Shown: positions 33,747-42,382, counted from the stretch's first letter. The stretch: DNA of 64,000 bases from Planococcus maitriensis (GCF_003289925.1 NZ_QLZQ01000004.1:209023-273022), one strand, 5' to 3'. The notes: generated from the letters alone by a model not told the origin. A program made the numbers and translations.

Positions 33747-35583
33747 AGGCACGATCGCTCGCTTTCTTTAAATCTAGTTGTCGGATGTGGCGGATCAATT
33801 CCACCGTCATGTCGTAGCGCACAAATGGTGTGATCAAATAAATGCCGTTGAACAGTTCCGCTGCCGTGTCAATCAATTCTTTCGCGATCTGGATACCTTC
33901 CGCGGTCGCTTTGTCCTTGTCTTCACCACAAGCCCTCATGCGGTCAAGTGCCTCTTCGGACAGTTTGATGCCCGGCACTTCATTATGCAGGAAGTCGGCG
34001 CTGCGTATGCTCGTCAGCGGCATGACCCCAAGGAAAATCGGCGTGTCCAGATGCTTCGTCGCCTCGTGGATCTCGATGATTTTCTCTTTCGTATAGACCG
34101 GTTGTGAAATGAAATAATCCGCCCCGGCTTCGATTTTCTTCTCGAGCCTTTGAACAGCTCGCTCTACCACGCGGACGTTCGGGTTGAACGCGGCAGCGAC
34201 CGAGAAATTCGCTTTTTTCCGGAGCGGTTTCCCGGAGAATGAAATGCCTTCGTTGAGCTTTTTGATGAGCTGGATCAATTCTAGGCTCGAGACATCATAG
34301 ACGCTTGTCGCACCCGGAAAATCGCCGACTTTTGTCGGATCGCCCGTAACGGCGAGTATGTCGTGGATACCAAGTGCGTTCAGCCCCATGATATGTGATT
34401 GCAGGCCGATCAAATTGCGGTCTCTACAGGTAATATGCGCAAGAGGTCTGACATCCTGCTTATGTTTGAGGATCGAGCCCATCGCCATATTGCTGATGCG
34501 CGGCGAGGCCAGTGAATTGTCGGCCATCGTGATGGCATCGATGCCTTCTGCGTCCAATGCTTTTGAACCTTCAAGGAACTTCTCGACATCCAAATGGCGC
34601 GGCGTATCGAGTTCGACGATGATGGTCCGCTCGGTTTTCGCTTTTTCGTGCAAAGGCTTGTCTTTCAGCGCTTCCGCTTCGCGGATGACGATCGGCTTTT
34701 TCTCCTCGACTTTCTTCTCGGTGATCGGCTGCAGATGGCCGATGCGTTTTTTCACCGCTTCGATATGCTTCGGCGTCGTGCCGCAGCAGCCGCCGATGAG
34801 GCGGACGCCTTCTTCGCGCAAAAGCAATGCCGCACGGCCGAAATAATCGGCTTCCGATTCATAGACGATGCGCCCGTCTTCAATGTCGAGGAGCGAAGCG
34901 TTCGGGTAAGCCGACAAAAAGGCTTTTTCCGGAAGTTCGACGCCTTCGAACGCCTGGATCGTATGGTGCGGGCCAAGACGGCAATTAACGCCGACAATTT
35001 CTGCGCCGAGCGCATCGAGCCGTTTCAATCCTTCGTTCAAGCTCATGCCGTTTTGGAGGATACCGGGTTCGTGCATCGATAATTGCGCGATGAGCGGGGC
35101 GTCGGTCAGTTTTTTCAAATGGCTGACGGTCGCCGCGAGTTCCTCGAAATCATAATAGGTTTCCAGCAATAAACCGTCCGGGTCGCCCGACAGCAGATGC
35201 TGTGCCTGCTGGTCGACCATGGCGACGATTTCATCAAGTGTCGCATCGCTTTTGCGGATGCCCCGGATGCCGCCGATTGTGCCGACGACAAACTGCCCGC
35301 CGTCTTTTGCGGCTTTATTGGCGATGGCGATGGCCGCTTTATTGATCGCTTCGGTCTGTTCTTCGAGCCCGTAGCGCGCCAGTTTATGGGCATTCGCACC
35401 GTATGTGTTCGTTTGGATGATATCCGCCCCGGCTGCGATATAATCGCGGTGGATCTTCTCGATCACTTCCGGGCGCTGGATATTCAATTCCTCGTTGCAG
35501 TATTCGATGCCGTAGGAGTACAACAGCGTTCCCATGGCGCCGTCCGCCGTCAGCATCCTTTTTTTCAGTTCATCTAATAACAT
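33739..35583 (-). CDS. yitJ: Bifunctional homocysteine S-methyltransferase / methylenetetrahydrofolate reductase (YitJ type)
   Basis: 614 residues. An N-terminal homocysteine S-methyltransferase domain (about 1-300) has zinc Cys in GVNCRLGP and GGCCGTTPKHI. A MetF-like TIM barrel (about 315-600) follows: TIIVELDTPRHLDVEKF, HITCRDRN and QPVYTKEKI. This YitJ fusion reduces methylene-THF to methyl-THF and can methylate homocysteine. It therefore supplies the methyl donor to MetH, encoded directly downstream and overlapping by 8 bases. GGAGG lies 7 bases before the ATG at 35583. Transcription is controlled by the SAM-I riboswitch at 35641-35793. Confidence 0.96.
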   Translation of the reverse strand: MLLDELKKRMLTADGAMGTLLYSYGIEYCNEELNIQRPEVIEKIHRDYIAAGADIIQTNTYGANAHKLARYGLEEQTEAINKAAIAIANKAAKDGGQFVVGTIGGIRGIRKSDATLDEIVAMVDQQAQHLLSGDPDGLLLETYYDFEELAATVSHLKKLTDAPLIAQLSMHEPGILQNGMSLNEGLKRLDALGAEIVGVNCRLGPHHTIQAFEGVELPEKAFLSAYPNASLLDIEDGRIVYESEADYFGRAALLLREEGVRLIGGCCGTTPKHIEAVKKRIGHLQPITEKKVEEKKPIVIREAEALKDKPLHEKAKTERTIIVELDTPRHLDVEKFLEGSKALDAEGIDAITMADNSLASPRISNMAMGSILKHKQDVRPLAHITCRDRNLIGLQSHIMGLNALGIHDILAVTGDPTKVGDFPGATSVYDVSSLELIQLIKKLNEGISFSGKPLRKKANFSVAAAFNPNVRVVERAVQRLEKKIEAGADYFISQPVYTKEKIIEIHEATKHLDTPIFLGVMPLTSIRSADFLHNEVPGIKLSEEALDRMRACGEDKDKATAEGIQIAKELIDTAAELFNGIYLITPFVRYDMTVELIRHIRQLDLKKASDRAYA

Positions 35584-35640
35584 GGTTCGTCCTCCTCTGT
35601 CTGATTTGCCGTGCAGCTGCGGACGCATCGATATGAAACA

Positions 35641-35793
35641 AAAAAAGCCTTCCATGAAAAAGAAGGCTTTACGATATCGGACTCGTTCCTTTTCATCTGC
35701 CAGGCGTGTGCCTGCTGGAATTAGCACCTGACCGCAAGCGGCTGGTTGCTGAAGCGTCATCGGGCCAGTCCCTCGACTTCTCTAGATAAGAAT
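35641..35793 (-). promoter_or_regulatory. SAM-I (S-box) riboswitch with terminator, upstream of yitJ-metH
   Basis: Read on the minus strand it shows the S-box core in order: CTTATCTAGAG, GAGGGACTGGCCC, GCAACC, GGTGCTAATTCCAGCAG, then GATGAAAAGGAACG. It ends in the terminator AAAGCCTTC...GAAGGCTTTTTTT (35670-35641). SAM binding should favour the terminator and shut off yitJ-metH when methionine is plentiful. The arrangement and the genes controlled are those known from Bacillus. Confidence 0.96.
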
Positions 35794-35896
35794 TCACTAT
35801 GCAGTTTTCAGTATTCCCACATGATACCCCCTGCGGTGATTGGGGTCAAGATGATTTATCAAAAAACAACGAACTTTCTGTTACATTTCTGACCGC

Positions 35897-36730
35897 TCAC
35901 CAGGAATCCGGAACACGCGGATTGAACTTCGCTTCTTCAACGGTGAACTTATACCAGGTGAACTCCTGCCCGTCGATGATCCAGGTGATGTCGATGCGAC
36001 GCGGGATGTCGATGCCTTCGATTTTTTGCCATTCATGCACTTCCGCGATGCACGGCAAGCGCTTGGCGTCTTCCCCGATATCCTTATAGCGCATCGCCCG
36101 CGCACGTTTCATGCGCCCTTTTTCATCGAACTCGAAAGTCACATTGGCGGTCGACCCGTTATAGGTCATTTCCGCTTCCACAGAGCGTTCGTTGCTGTTC
36201 AAAAAGCGCACGTACGGGCTGAACACGAGCCCGGGCAGCCAGGCCATCTCCATTAAAAAGCGCTGCAAAGCCGATTCATCGAGCTTGCCGTCGGGCATCG
36301 CCCGGTTGATCGGTACGAGCCCCGCGAAGCGGATGCGCATGCCTGCGCGGCCGTCACGGAAACTGTCGGACCCTGTCACGAACAGCCCATCGACTTTCAT
36401 GCGCGCTTTCCAATAGAAAGATGGCGGTTCGACAAAGCTGTATTGCTCGGCGGTCGATTCGGTCCACTCTTCCTGTTCGGGCTTCGTTTTCATCCAGCCC
36501 ACTTGCTTTACATAAACGCCCATTACTTGCTCTTTGCCGACCGCGCCGATTGTCTCCAGCCATCTGGCAATCGGTTTCGGAAGATTCTCCGTCCTTGCCT
36601 TCTCCACTTCCCCGGCATGGCGGACTTCCGGCCACGTCGGCTTGACGAGCCGCGTCATGTCCTTGTATTTCCGGTAAGCCCCGTATGCCCCGAGTGATGT
36701 CAATGCTAAAACCGGCCATCTGCGTTTCAT
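35897..36730 (-). CDS. DUF6544 family protein
   Basis: 277 residues. An N-terminal hydrophobic stretch (ALTSLGAYGAYRKY) probably anchors it, followed by a charged linker (HAGEVEKARTENLPKPIARWLE). The main body has FYWKARMKVDGLFVTGSDSF, GRAGMRIRFAGLVPI and ESALQRFLMEMAWLPG, which I recognise as the DUF6544 pattern. Many Trp/Tyr residues and strand-rich ends suggest a beta-barrel-like lipid or small-molecule binding fold (inference). GAGGGG lies 8 bases before the ATG at 36730. It is a single gene; function unknown. Confidence 0.72.
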   Translation of the reverse strand: MKRRWPVLALTSLGAYGAYRKYKDMTRLVKPTWPEVRHAGEVEKARTENLPKPIARWLETIGAVGKEQVMGVYVKQVGWMKTKPEQEEWTESTAEQYSFVEPPSFYWKARMKVDGLFVTGSDSFRDGRAGMRIRFAGLVPINRAMPDGKLDESALQRFLMEMAWLPGLVFSPYVRFLNSNERSVEAEMTYNGSTANVTFEFDEKGRMKRARAMRYKDIGEDAKRLPCIAEVHEWQKIEGIDIPRRIDITWIIDGQEFTWYKFTVEEAKFNPRVPDSW

Positions 36731-36835
36731 GCCACATACCCCTCTCCGATTTTGCTGCGCTGTTATCCGTAAACTATTTCCTTTGTAGTTTCTTTCGACG
36801 CGGCCGCTGTTTTCCCTCCCTAGTGAAACAATAGA

Positions 36836-36869
36836 AAACGCCTCCGGAAGTTGGCCTTCCGGAGGCGTT
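36836..36869 (-). terminator. Terminator of the copC-copD operon
   Basis: AACGCCTCCGGAAG and CTTCCGGAGGCGTT arms enclose 5 bases. The minus-strand side ends TTTTC. Confidence 0.85.
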
Positions 36870-36878
36870 CGGTATTCG

Positions 36879-36995
36879 TCAGCTCGCTTTTTCAAGAGCC
36901 GGTTCAAGATATTTTTTCTCCGCCGGCCCCAAATTTTCGAGTACAGCATCGTCAACTGGTGTCTGGGACTCGCCATTCCAGGGATGGCTTTTCAT
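36879..36995 (-). CDS. Possible 38-residue protein at the end of the copC-copD operon
   Basis: The ATG at 36995 overlaps the last base of the copD stop codon (TAATG), and the frame runs 38 codons to a TGA just before the operon terminator. The product is acidic, soluble and starts MKSHPWNGES. There is no separate ribosome binding site, so it would depend on reinitiation after copD. The tight junction favours a real gene, but the short length leaves doubt. No family recognised. Confidence 0.45.
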   Translation of the reverse strand: MKSHPWNGESQTPVDDAVLENLGPAEKKYLEPALEKAS

Positions 36996-38056
36996 TAAAA
37001 TAGAAAACTGAACATTAATCCAATGTAAATCGCTGCGACAAACCCGAGACCGAAGATGAACGACAACCATTCAGGCAGCTGTTTGCGATAGCCAAGCCAT
37101 TGCAAGCCCAGGAAGATCAGGCCGATCGCCATCATCAAGAAACCGTCGATATTCGGCGTCCATACCGCATGGACCGGAAGATACTGCGGCCCTGCGACCC
37201 ATTCGACAAACGGCGCGCCGCCTTCCAGACGGAACGTTTCGTTGATATTATGCGGCGGAGCGAGCTTGCTCATGAATGCGGTGATCAATAACACCAACAG
37301 CAGAAGCCAGCTCTCCACTTTGAGCCAAGAGCGGTTCGGCTCATCGCTTCGGGACAAGACTGCATTGATGAACGCTGCAAGCAAGAGCGGCACGATACTC
37401 AAATGCTTCAGCAACAAGAGCTGTCCGTACGGCAAAATCCACGAGCTCGCGTAATCTTGTGGCGCCACGAAAAACAGCATGAGCCAGATGCCGCTGCCGA
37501 TCAAAATGATCATCAGGACAACAGAAAATGGCGTAAACCATTTAAGAAACGCGCACCAATTGCGCCCGTCGCGCAAAAACCAGGCGATGTGGATCAATAC
37601 GCCTGCCCATAATACGAGCGCCAGAAAATGAAGCGCATGCCCGGCAAACCCTTGCCAGTCGGCAATGGACGCAGCGTGGCTCGCATATGCCACATTGAGC
37701 ACGCTGAGCACGAGCCAAAACGCGCGGAATACCCACGATCCGTCGCGCCGCACCACGATCAACCATGCCACCGCCATCAAGATGCCGAATACATAGCTTT
37801 GGCCAGCGCGAAATTCCGTCGTGACATCAACGATTGCTTGCATCAGGCCGAAGCTTTCTGACAGCAGCAAAACCAGCTGGATGACAGGTGGTGCAAGTAA
37901 CAGCGGAATAAGCGCAAGCGCAAGCAAGAGCAGCTTTTTCGGAACCTCAACAAGCGGCTTTTTCTCCGATTTGACGCAGCGCAAGACGACATCCCCTGCA
38001 AGGAACGCCAGCACTACATAAAGAAAAAAATCCGACAGTGCGATCAACCAGCTCAT
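36995..38056 (-). CDS. copD: CopD family copper resistance membrane protein
   Basis: 353 residues with about eight membrane helices. The C-terminal half carries the CopD domain (PYGQLLLLKHLSIVPLLLAAFIN). Membrane His residues such as HALHFLALVLWAG and LLKHL are in positions typical of the family. The start overlaps the copC stop by 4 bases (ATGA). CopC-CopD pairs are thought to bind copper outside the cell and move it across the membrane, as in Bacillus YcnJ, where the two are fused. Here they are separate genes. Confidence 0.9.
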   Translation of the reverse strand: MSWLIALSDFFLYVVLAFLAGDVVLRCVKSEKKPLVEVPKKLLLLALALIPLLLAPPVIQLVLLLSESFGLMQAIVDVTTEFRAGQSYVFGILMAVAWLIVVRRDGSWVFRAFWLVLSVLNVAYASHAASIADWQGFAGHALHFLALVLWAGVLIHIAWFLRDGRNWCAFLKWFTPFSVVLMIILIGSGIWLMLFFVAPQDYASSWILPYGQLLLLKHLSIVPLLLAAFINAVLSRSDEPNRSWLKVESWLLLLVLLITAFMSKLAPPHNINETFRLEGGAPFVEWVAGPQYLPVHAVWTPNIDGFLMMAIGLIFLGLQWLGYRKQLPEWLSFIFGLGFVAAIYIGLMFSFLF

Positions 38057-38628
38057 CGTTTTCTACGCATCAGGACAACTGCTGCGATCAATAGGATAAT
38101 GGCGATGCCCGCGATGATCAAAGTCATGCTGGAACCATTATTTCCTCTCGGAGCTTCCGGGTCGCCCGCTGCCGCTTGCTCCATACCAGTGGCTTCCGTT
38201 TGCTCTGTTTCCTCAGCTACGTTCTCATCAGCTTCCGGTTCAGCTGATTCTTCAGCCGGCTCCTCTTGTGCCGCTTCTTCATCGCCTGCCTGTAGCTCAA
38301 AAGCAAGTGACCCTTGGATGGGATGGCCATCTTCGCTCAGCACATCGTATTCCACGACATAAGCACCGTCCTCAAGCACCTCAGCCGGCGTACCGATCAA
38401 TTGGTCATCCATAACGGCCACTTCACTGAAATCCACAGCGGTCCCGTCCATTGTCATCGTCATGGAACTGCCTTCTTCAATACCGGCACTGAAATCAAGT
38501 GCAACGGCTACAACCGGTTCGGTTACGAGCTCCCCTTCAGCCGGCGTCGAGGCTTCGAGCACAGAATGCGCTTGTGCTGAAATCGGAAACACCAGCAATG
38601 CGCTCAATAAAATCATCATTTTCTTCAT
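38053..38628 (-). CDS. copC: CopC domain copper-binding protein, membrane anchored
   Basis: 191 residues. A signal peptide is cleaved after AQA, exposing His as the first mature residue (AQA-HSVLEASTP), as needed for CopC copper binding. The beta-sandwich domain follows with VEYDVLSEDGHPIQGSLAFEL, where the second copper His lies. A long Glu/Ala-rich linker (about 120-160) leads to one membrane helix and the basic tail RRKR. AAGGAG lies 6 bases before the ATG. It is the first gene of copC-copD. Confidence 0.93.
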   Translation of the reverse strand: MKKMMILLSALLVFPISAQAHSVLEASTPAEGELVTEPVVAVALDFSAGIEEGSSMTMTMDGTAVDFSEVAVMDDQLIGTPAEVLEDGAYVVEYDVLSEDGHPIQGSLAFELQAGDEEAAQEEPAEESAEPEADENVAEETEQTEATGMEQAAAGDPEAPRGNNGSSMTLIIAGIAIILLIAAVVLMRRKR

Positions 38629-38760
38629 CGGAATAACTCCTTCTTTCTCGTTAGGTCAAATCATTTTTGCATCAACTCTTTTCAGCCTATTTCATTTGAA
38701 CAGAAGAAACAAGAGCGGCGCACTTGGATTTATGAAATTTTCCTGAAGATTGATGGGATG

Positions 38761-38790
38761 GGAAAGCCCCGAATGATTTCGGGGCTTTCC
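38761..38790 (+). terminator. Hairpin upstream of copC, duplicate of the symporter terminator
   Basis: GAAAGCCCCGAA and TTCGGGGCTTTC form a stem with no long T-tract. Almost the same 27 bases recur at 39005-39033, where they end the symporter gene. It may be an inactive duplicate. Confidence 0.5.
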
Positions 38791-38850
38791 TAGGGTGTTC
38801 AATTGGAGAGCAATCGTCACTTCTACATTTAATATTCAATGTTCTATATA

Positions 38851-38980
38851 AGTATTTGGAGAAGTTTTCGCTCGACTCCAGTGGATCAGCGAGACGACCG
38901 AGACCCCGCAAGGCGCGAAGCGGCTGAGGAGGCTTGGGCGCGAGCCCACGGAAAGCGAGCGATAAGCTTCGGAAAATACG
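38851..38980 (+). repeat. Dispersed intergenic repeat, copy C (130 bp, short form)
   Basis: It starts GTATTTGGAGAAGTTTTCGC and ends GCGATAAGCTTCGGAAAATA. The arms form terminal inverted repeats of about 40 bases. Both arms carry GTGG where copies A and D carry GCGGG. The internal block found in copies A, E and F is absent. It lies between copC and the symporter terminator. Confidence 0.8.
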
Positions 38981-39003
38981 ATTTCTTAAACTTGTCGACA
39001 GCT

Positions 39004-39034
39004 GAAAAAGCCCCGAATGATCTCGGGGCTTTTC
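39004..39034 (-). terminator. Terminator after the sodium:solute symporter
   Basis: On the minus strand AAAAGCCCCGA and TCGGGGCTTTTT arms end in a T-tract directly after the symporter stop codon. Confidence 0.85.
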
Positions 39035-39035
39035 T

Positions 39036-40550
39036 TTACAATCCGCGAACTGCTTCCTGCGAAGTCTTTTCGCGCTTTCTCAAGGTTTCAGCAAGCAGGC
39101 TCACCGTAATCATCGACGTGAAGCCGAGAATCGAACTGAAAAACATCGCCTGGAAAACGTGTTCGATGACACCGGTGCCCGTCAAGATCATATAGCAGCC
39201 GGCGCCGCTGACGACGGAAGCGATGGCGCCGGATTTATTGGCGTGCTTCCAGAAATAACCGAGGCTGATCGGCGCTGCGATGCCGCTGATGATCGCCGAG
39301 GTCCCGAAGTTCGTCAGCAAGGCCAGGGATTCCGGGCGGTTGATCGACATATAGAGCGACACCAGGCCGATGAAGAGCAGCGACACTTTCGATGCTTTCA
39401 GCACTTTGGCGTCGAGTTCCTGTTCCGTCAAATTCTTGTTTTTATAAAGAACCGGCACTGCCAGCACTTTGAACAAATCGTTGCCGATGCTGTTGGTGAT
39501 GCCAAGGTACAAACTGTCGGTCGTTGACAGGATCGCGGAGATCAATCCCATGACGAGCAGCGCGACGATGACAACCGGGAAAGCTTCCATGATGTATGCC
39601 GGAATAGCACTGTCAGCTGACGAAAGGCCCGGCAAGATGATGCGCGCCGCAAGTCCGGCGAATACCGAGAAGATCGACAGCGTGAATAAAGAGACACCGG
39701 CGGATAAAGTGAAGGTTCGCAAGTCTTCCTCCTTTTCGACCGTCAGCACTTTATTCATCAAATGCGGCAGCAATACGAATGAAAACAGCAGCCACTGGAT
39801 GCTCAAGATGGCAAAGCCGCTATAGAACGGCCCGCCAGTCGACAACGGCGAAACAAGTGCCGGGTCGATTGCGCGAAGTTCCGCTTGCAGCGTGCCGAAG
39901 ACATTCCATCCGCCGCCGATTGTCCATAATAGCGAGATGAATAATAACAGCGACACGACCGCCATCGTCGCCCCTTGGATGCCATCGCTGACGATTTGCG
40001 CGAACGCGCCGCCAAGGCTCACGTAGACGACGGTGATGATGACGCCGATCGCGATACCCCATAAATACGGAATGCCGATGACCGTCTCGAACATTGTGGC
40101 TAAGCCGACATTCTGCCCGACAATATAGTAGATATTGAACAACACCAATAAGGCGACGAGTACGCGCAAAGCTTTGCTGTTATAGCGGTTGCCGAGCCAT
40201 TGGGGAATCGTCAAGCTGCCTCCATTTTTCTGCCCGTAGCGCCAGAAGGTTTTCGTGAACAGCAATAAGCCGAGCCACGTGACCCCAAAGCAGCCGATCG
40301 TGTACCACAAAGTCGACAAGCCGTATGTATACGCCCAGCCCGGCACGCCGAGAAACAAATTGGCGCTAGCGTAAGAGGCGCCGAAGCTCATGCCGACAAC
40401 AGCCGGGTTGACTTTGCCTTTCGCGATGGCAAAGCCTTTCATCGATCCGCTATGGGCTTTGCCTTTTTTGCCGAGCCACGTCGTCAAGGCGAAATAGCCG
40501 ACGAGCATCACGCCGATCAGCGGCAATAGCCAAGATGTTTCATTACCCAT
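39036..40550 (-). CDS. Sodium:solute symporter (SSS family) in the S-box operon
   Basis: 504 residues with about 13 membrane helices. SSS traits are YASANLFLGVPGWAYTYG near helix 2, GGAFAQIVSDGIQGATM, and MGLISAILSTTDSLYLGITNSI, which holds the Na+-site Ser/Thr residues. The group includes pantothenate, proline and sulfur- or amino-acid-type importers. It is the last gene of an operon behind a SAM-I riboswitch, after a flavin monooxygenase and a microprotein whose stop overlaps its start by 8 bases. Uptake of an organosulfur compound or methionine-like molecule is therefore inferred. Confidence 0.9.
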   Translation of the reverse strand: MGNETSWLLPLIGVMLVGYFALTTWLGKKGKAHSGSMKGFAIAKGKVNPAVVGMSFGASYASANLFLGVPGWAYTYGLSTLWYTIGCFGVTWLGLLLFTKTFWRYGQKNGGSLTIPQWLGNRYNSKALRVLVALLVLFNIYYIVGQNVGLATMFETVIGIPYLWGIAIGVIITVVYVSLGGAFAQIVSDGIQGATMAVVSLLLFISLLWTIGGGWNVFGTLQAELRAIDPALVSPLSTGGPFYSGFAILSIQWLLFSFVLLPHLMNKVLTVEKEEDLRTFTLSAGVSLFTLSIFSVFAGLAARIILPGLSSADSAIPAYIMEAFPVVIVALLVMGLISAILSTTDSLYLGITNSIGNDLFKVLAVPVLYKNKNLTEQELDAKVLKASKVSLLFIGLVSLYMSINRPESLALLTNFGTSAIISGIAAPISLGYFWKHANKSGAIASVVSGAGCYMILTGTGVIEHVFQAMFFSSILGFTSMITVSLLAETLRKREKTSQEAVRGL

Positions 40551-40653
40551 TGCGTTCGCCTCCTTTCGTTTTCGGTTTTGGGTAAAGTTTATTCCATAAG
40601 GTCAGCCCGACGATCCAAAAGACGGCGACGGCGATCCAATAAGCTGTCAGCAT
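40543..40653 (-). CDS. 36-residue symporter-associated membrane microprotein
   Basis: The ATG at 40653 has GGAGG 7 bases upstream. The frame codes for 36 residues, a single hydrophobic helix with Trp residues (YWIAVAVFWIVGLTLW) and a basic tail (KLYPKPKTKGGERNG). Its stop codon overlaps the symporter start by 8 bases, and the symporter ribosome binding site (AAAGGAGG) lies within it. Short one-helix proteins directly before SSS symporters are a recurrent arrangement and probably act as accessory subunits. It follows the monooxygenase by 13 bases. Confidence 0.8.
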   Translation of the reverse strand: MLTAYWIAVAVFWIVGLTLWNKLYPKPKTKGGERNG

Positions 40654-40666
40654 GCGCATTCCTCCT

Positions 40667-42058
40667 TTAATTTCTAGCCGGTTCGTGCAAGTGCTTGAAC
40701 GTTCTTCCCGGATGATTGTCTTTCAATTGCGCTTGGCCTTTGCCGTAGATTTTCTCGCGGTACGTGCCTTCCGTGTATTCTTTCTGTACGAGCCCACGCT
40801 CCTGCAAGACCGGAACGACCAGTTCCACAAAGTCCTCGAAGCTGCCAGGCGCGAGCGTGTACGCCAAATTAAAACCGTCAACACCGGTTTCATCTCTCCA
40901 GCGCTCGACTTCGTCTGCGACCTGCTCCGGCGTCCCGACCGCGACCGGCCCTCTTCCGCCGATACCGACGAATGTTGCCAGCTCCCCGATTGTCCATTTT
41001 CTATCCGGATCAGCGCGTGTGAACACTTCGACCGCCGATTGCATGGCGTTGCTTTGGATGTACTCGAGCGTATCGTCCGGTTCATATCCCGAGAAGTCGA
41101 TGCCGGTCCAGCCGCTGAGCAGCGCAAGCGCCCCTTCATAGCTGACATGGCTTTTCAAAGTTTCGTATTTCTCTTGCGCTTCTTGTTCGGTCTTGCCGAC
41201 AATTGCGGTGAAGGTCGTATAGACGAGAACATCTTCCGGGTTTCGGCCGTTCGCCGTGATGCGTTCACGCAAAGCGTCGACGCCCTTTTTCACAACCGGA
41301 ATCGTCGGCCCTGCCGTAAATACCGATTCGGCGTGTTTCGAGGCGAATTCCCTGCCGCGCGGCGAGGCGCCTGCCTGGAACAATACCGGCGTGCGCTGAG
41401 GCGACGGTTCGGATAAATGCGCGCCTGGCACTTTAAAGTACGTGCCTTCGTGGCGGATATCGTGCACTTTTGACGGGTCGGTATAGACTTTCGACTGTTT
41501 GTCGCGCACGACCGCGCCATCTTCCCAGCTGCCTTCCCATAATTTATAGCAAACGTCCAAATACTCGGCCGCAAATTCATAGCGTTCGTCGTGGCTCATT
41601 TGGTCATCGAGCCCGATATTGACTGCGGCACTTTTCAAATAGGAAGTGACGACGTTCCAGCCGATGCGCCCTTTTGTCAGATGGTCGAGTGTCGACATGC
41701 GCCGTGCGAAGGTGTACGGATGTTCGTGACTGACAGATGCCGTGACCCCGAAACTCAAATGCTTTGTCACCGATGACATGAGCGGCACGACCAATAGCGG
41801 ATCGTTGACCGGCGTCTGCACCGCATTGCGAAGCGCCGCATCGCGCGTCCCGCCGTAGACGTCGTAGGTCCCGAGCACATCGGCTAAGAACACCGCGTCG
41901 AACTTCCCTTTTTCCAATAGCTTCGCAAGCTCGATCCAATATTCGCTGTCCTTGTATGTATGCGACCGGTCGTCCTCATGGAGCCATAACCCCGGCGACT
42001 GGTGCCCGCCTGCACACACCATCTCAAAAGCGTTCAAATAAATCCGTTTCTTCGTCAT
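40667..42058 (-). CDS. LLM class FMN-dependent monooxygenase (DszA/NtaA/SnaA family) under SAM-I control
   Basis: 463 residues. The NtaA/DszA-type two-component flavin monooxygenase family is shown by ITLNAFEM-like start (IYLNAFEMVCAGGHQSPGLW), FDAVFLADVLGTYDVYGG, RIGWNVVTSYLKSAAVN, and PVLFQAGASPRGREFAS. Members take FMNH2 from a separate reductase and oxidise organosulfur compounds or chelators. The ATG at 42058 has GGAGG 9 bases upstream. It leads the operon with the microprotein and symporter and follows a SAM-I riboswitch by about 50 bases. This links it to sulfur or methionine supply, for example carbon-sulfur bond cleavage (inference). No flavin reductase gene is in the operon. Confidence 0.88.
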   Translation of the reverse strand: MTKKRIYLNAFEMVCAGGHQSPGLWLHEDDRSHTYKDSEYWIELAKLLEKGKFDAVFLADVLGTYDVYGGTRDAALRNAVQTPVNDPLLVVPLMSSVTKHLSFGVTASVSHEHPYTFARRMSTLDHLTKGRIGWNVVTSYLKSAAVNIGLDDQMSHDERYEFAAEYLDVCYKLWEGSWEDGAVVRDKQSKVYTDPSKVHDIRHEGTYFKVPGAHLSEPSPQRTPVLFQAGASPRGREFASKHAESVFTAGPTIPVVKKGVDALRERITANGRNPEDVLVYTTFTAIVGKTEQEAQEKYETLKSHVSYEGALALLSGWTGIDFSGYEPDDTLEYIQSNAMQSAVEVFTRADPDRKWTIGELATFVGIGGRGPVAVGTPEQVADEVERWRDETGVDGFNLAYTLAPGSFEDFVELVVPVLQERGLVQKEYTEGTYREKIYGKGQAQLKDNHPGRTFKHLHEPARN

Positions 42059-42105
42059 CGTCAAATTCCTCCTTTTGAAATCGTAATTTCCGCAGCCCCG
42101 AGTGA

Positions 42106-42281
42106 AAATAAAAATAGCCCTCTTTTCTCAACAAACGAGAAAAGAGGGCTATTTGAATAGTCGGGTCCGCTCTCTTATCTCCCAAGGAATCTCTCCTTGC
42201 TGGAAGTAGCACCTTCCTGATTGATATCAGGGGTTGCTGAAGCGTCAACGGGCCAGTCCCTCGGCTTCTCTGGATAAGATT
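42106..42281 (-). promoter_or_regulatory. SAM-I (S-box) riboswitch with terminator, upstream of the monooxygenase-symporter operon
   Basis: On the minus strand: CTTATCCAGAG, GAGGGACTGGCCC, GCAACCCCTG, AGGTGCTACTTCCAGCAAGG and GAGATAAGAGAG, in canonical order. The terminator follows as AGCCCTCTTTTCTC-N7-GAGAAAAGAGGGCT with a T-rich tail. All core elements are intact, so SAM-dependent termination is expected. Confidence 0.95.
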
Positions 42282-42382
42282 ATTAAATTAATCCCTATCT
42301 TAATACTAGGAAATAAAGAAGTCAACCGAATTTTCAAAACTATTTTATTTTTCCTTGGAAATAGCTCGCTTAGCACATTTCA

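Noticed and set aside
36996..37070. Longer version of the small frame after copD (start at 37070)
   Set aside because: It would overlap the end of copD by 75 bases in another frame. The ATG at 36995 that touches the copD stop is more natural.
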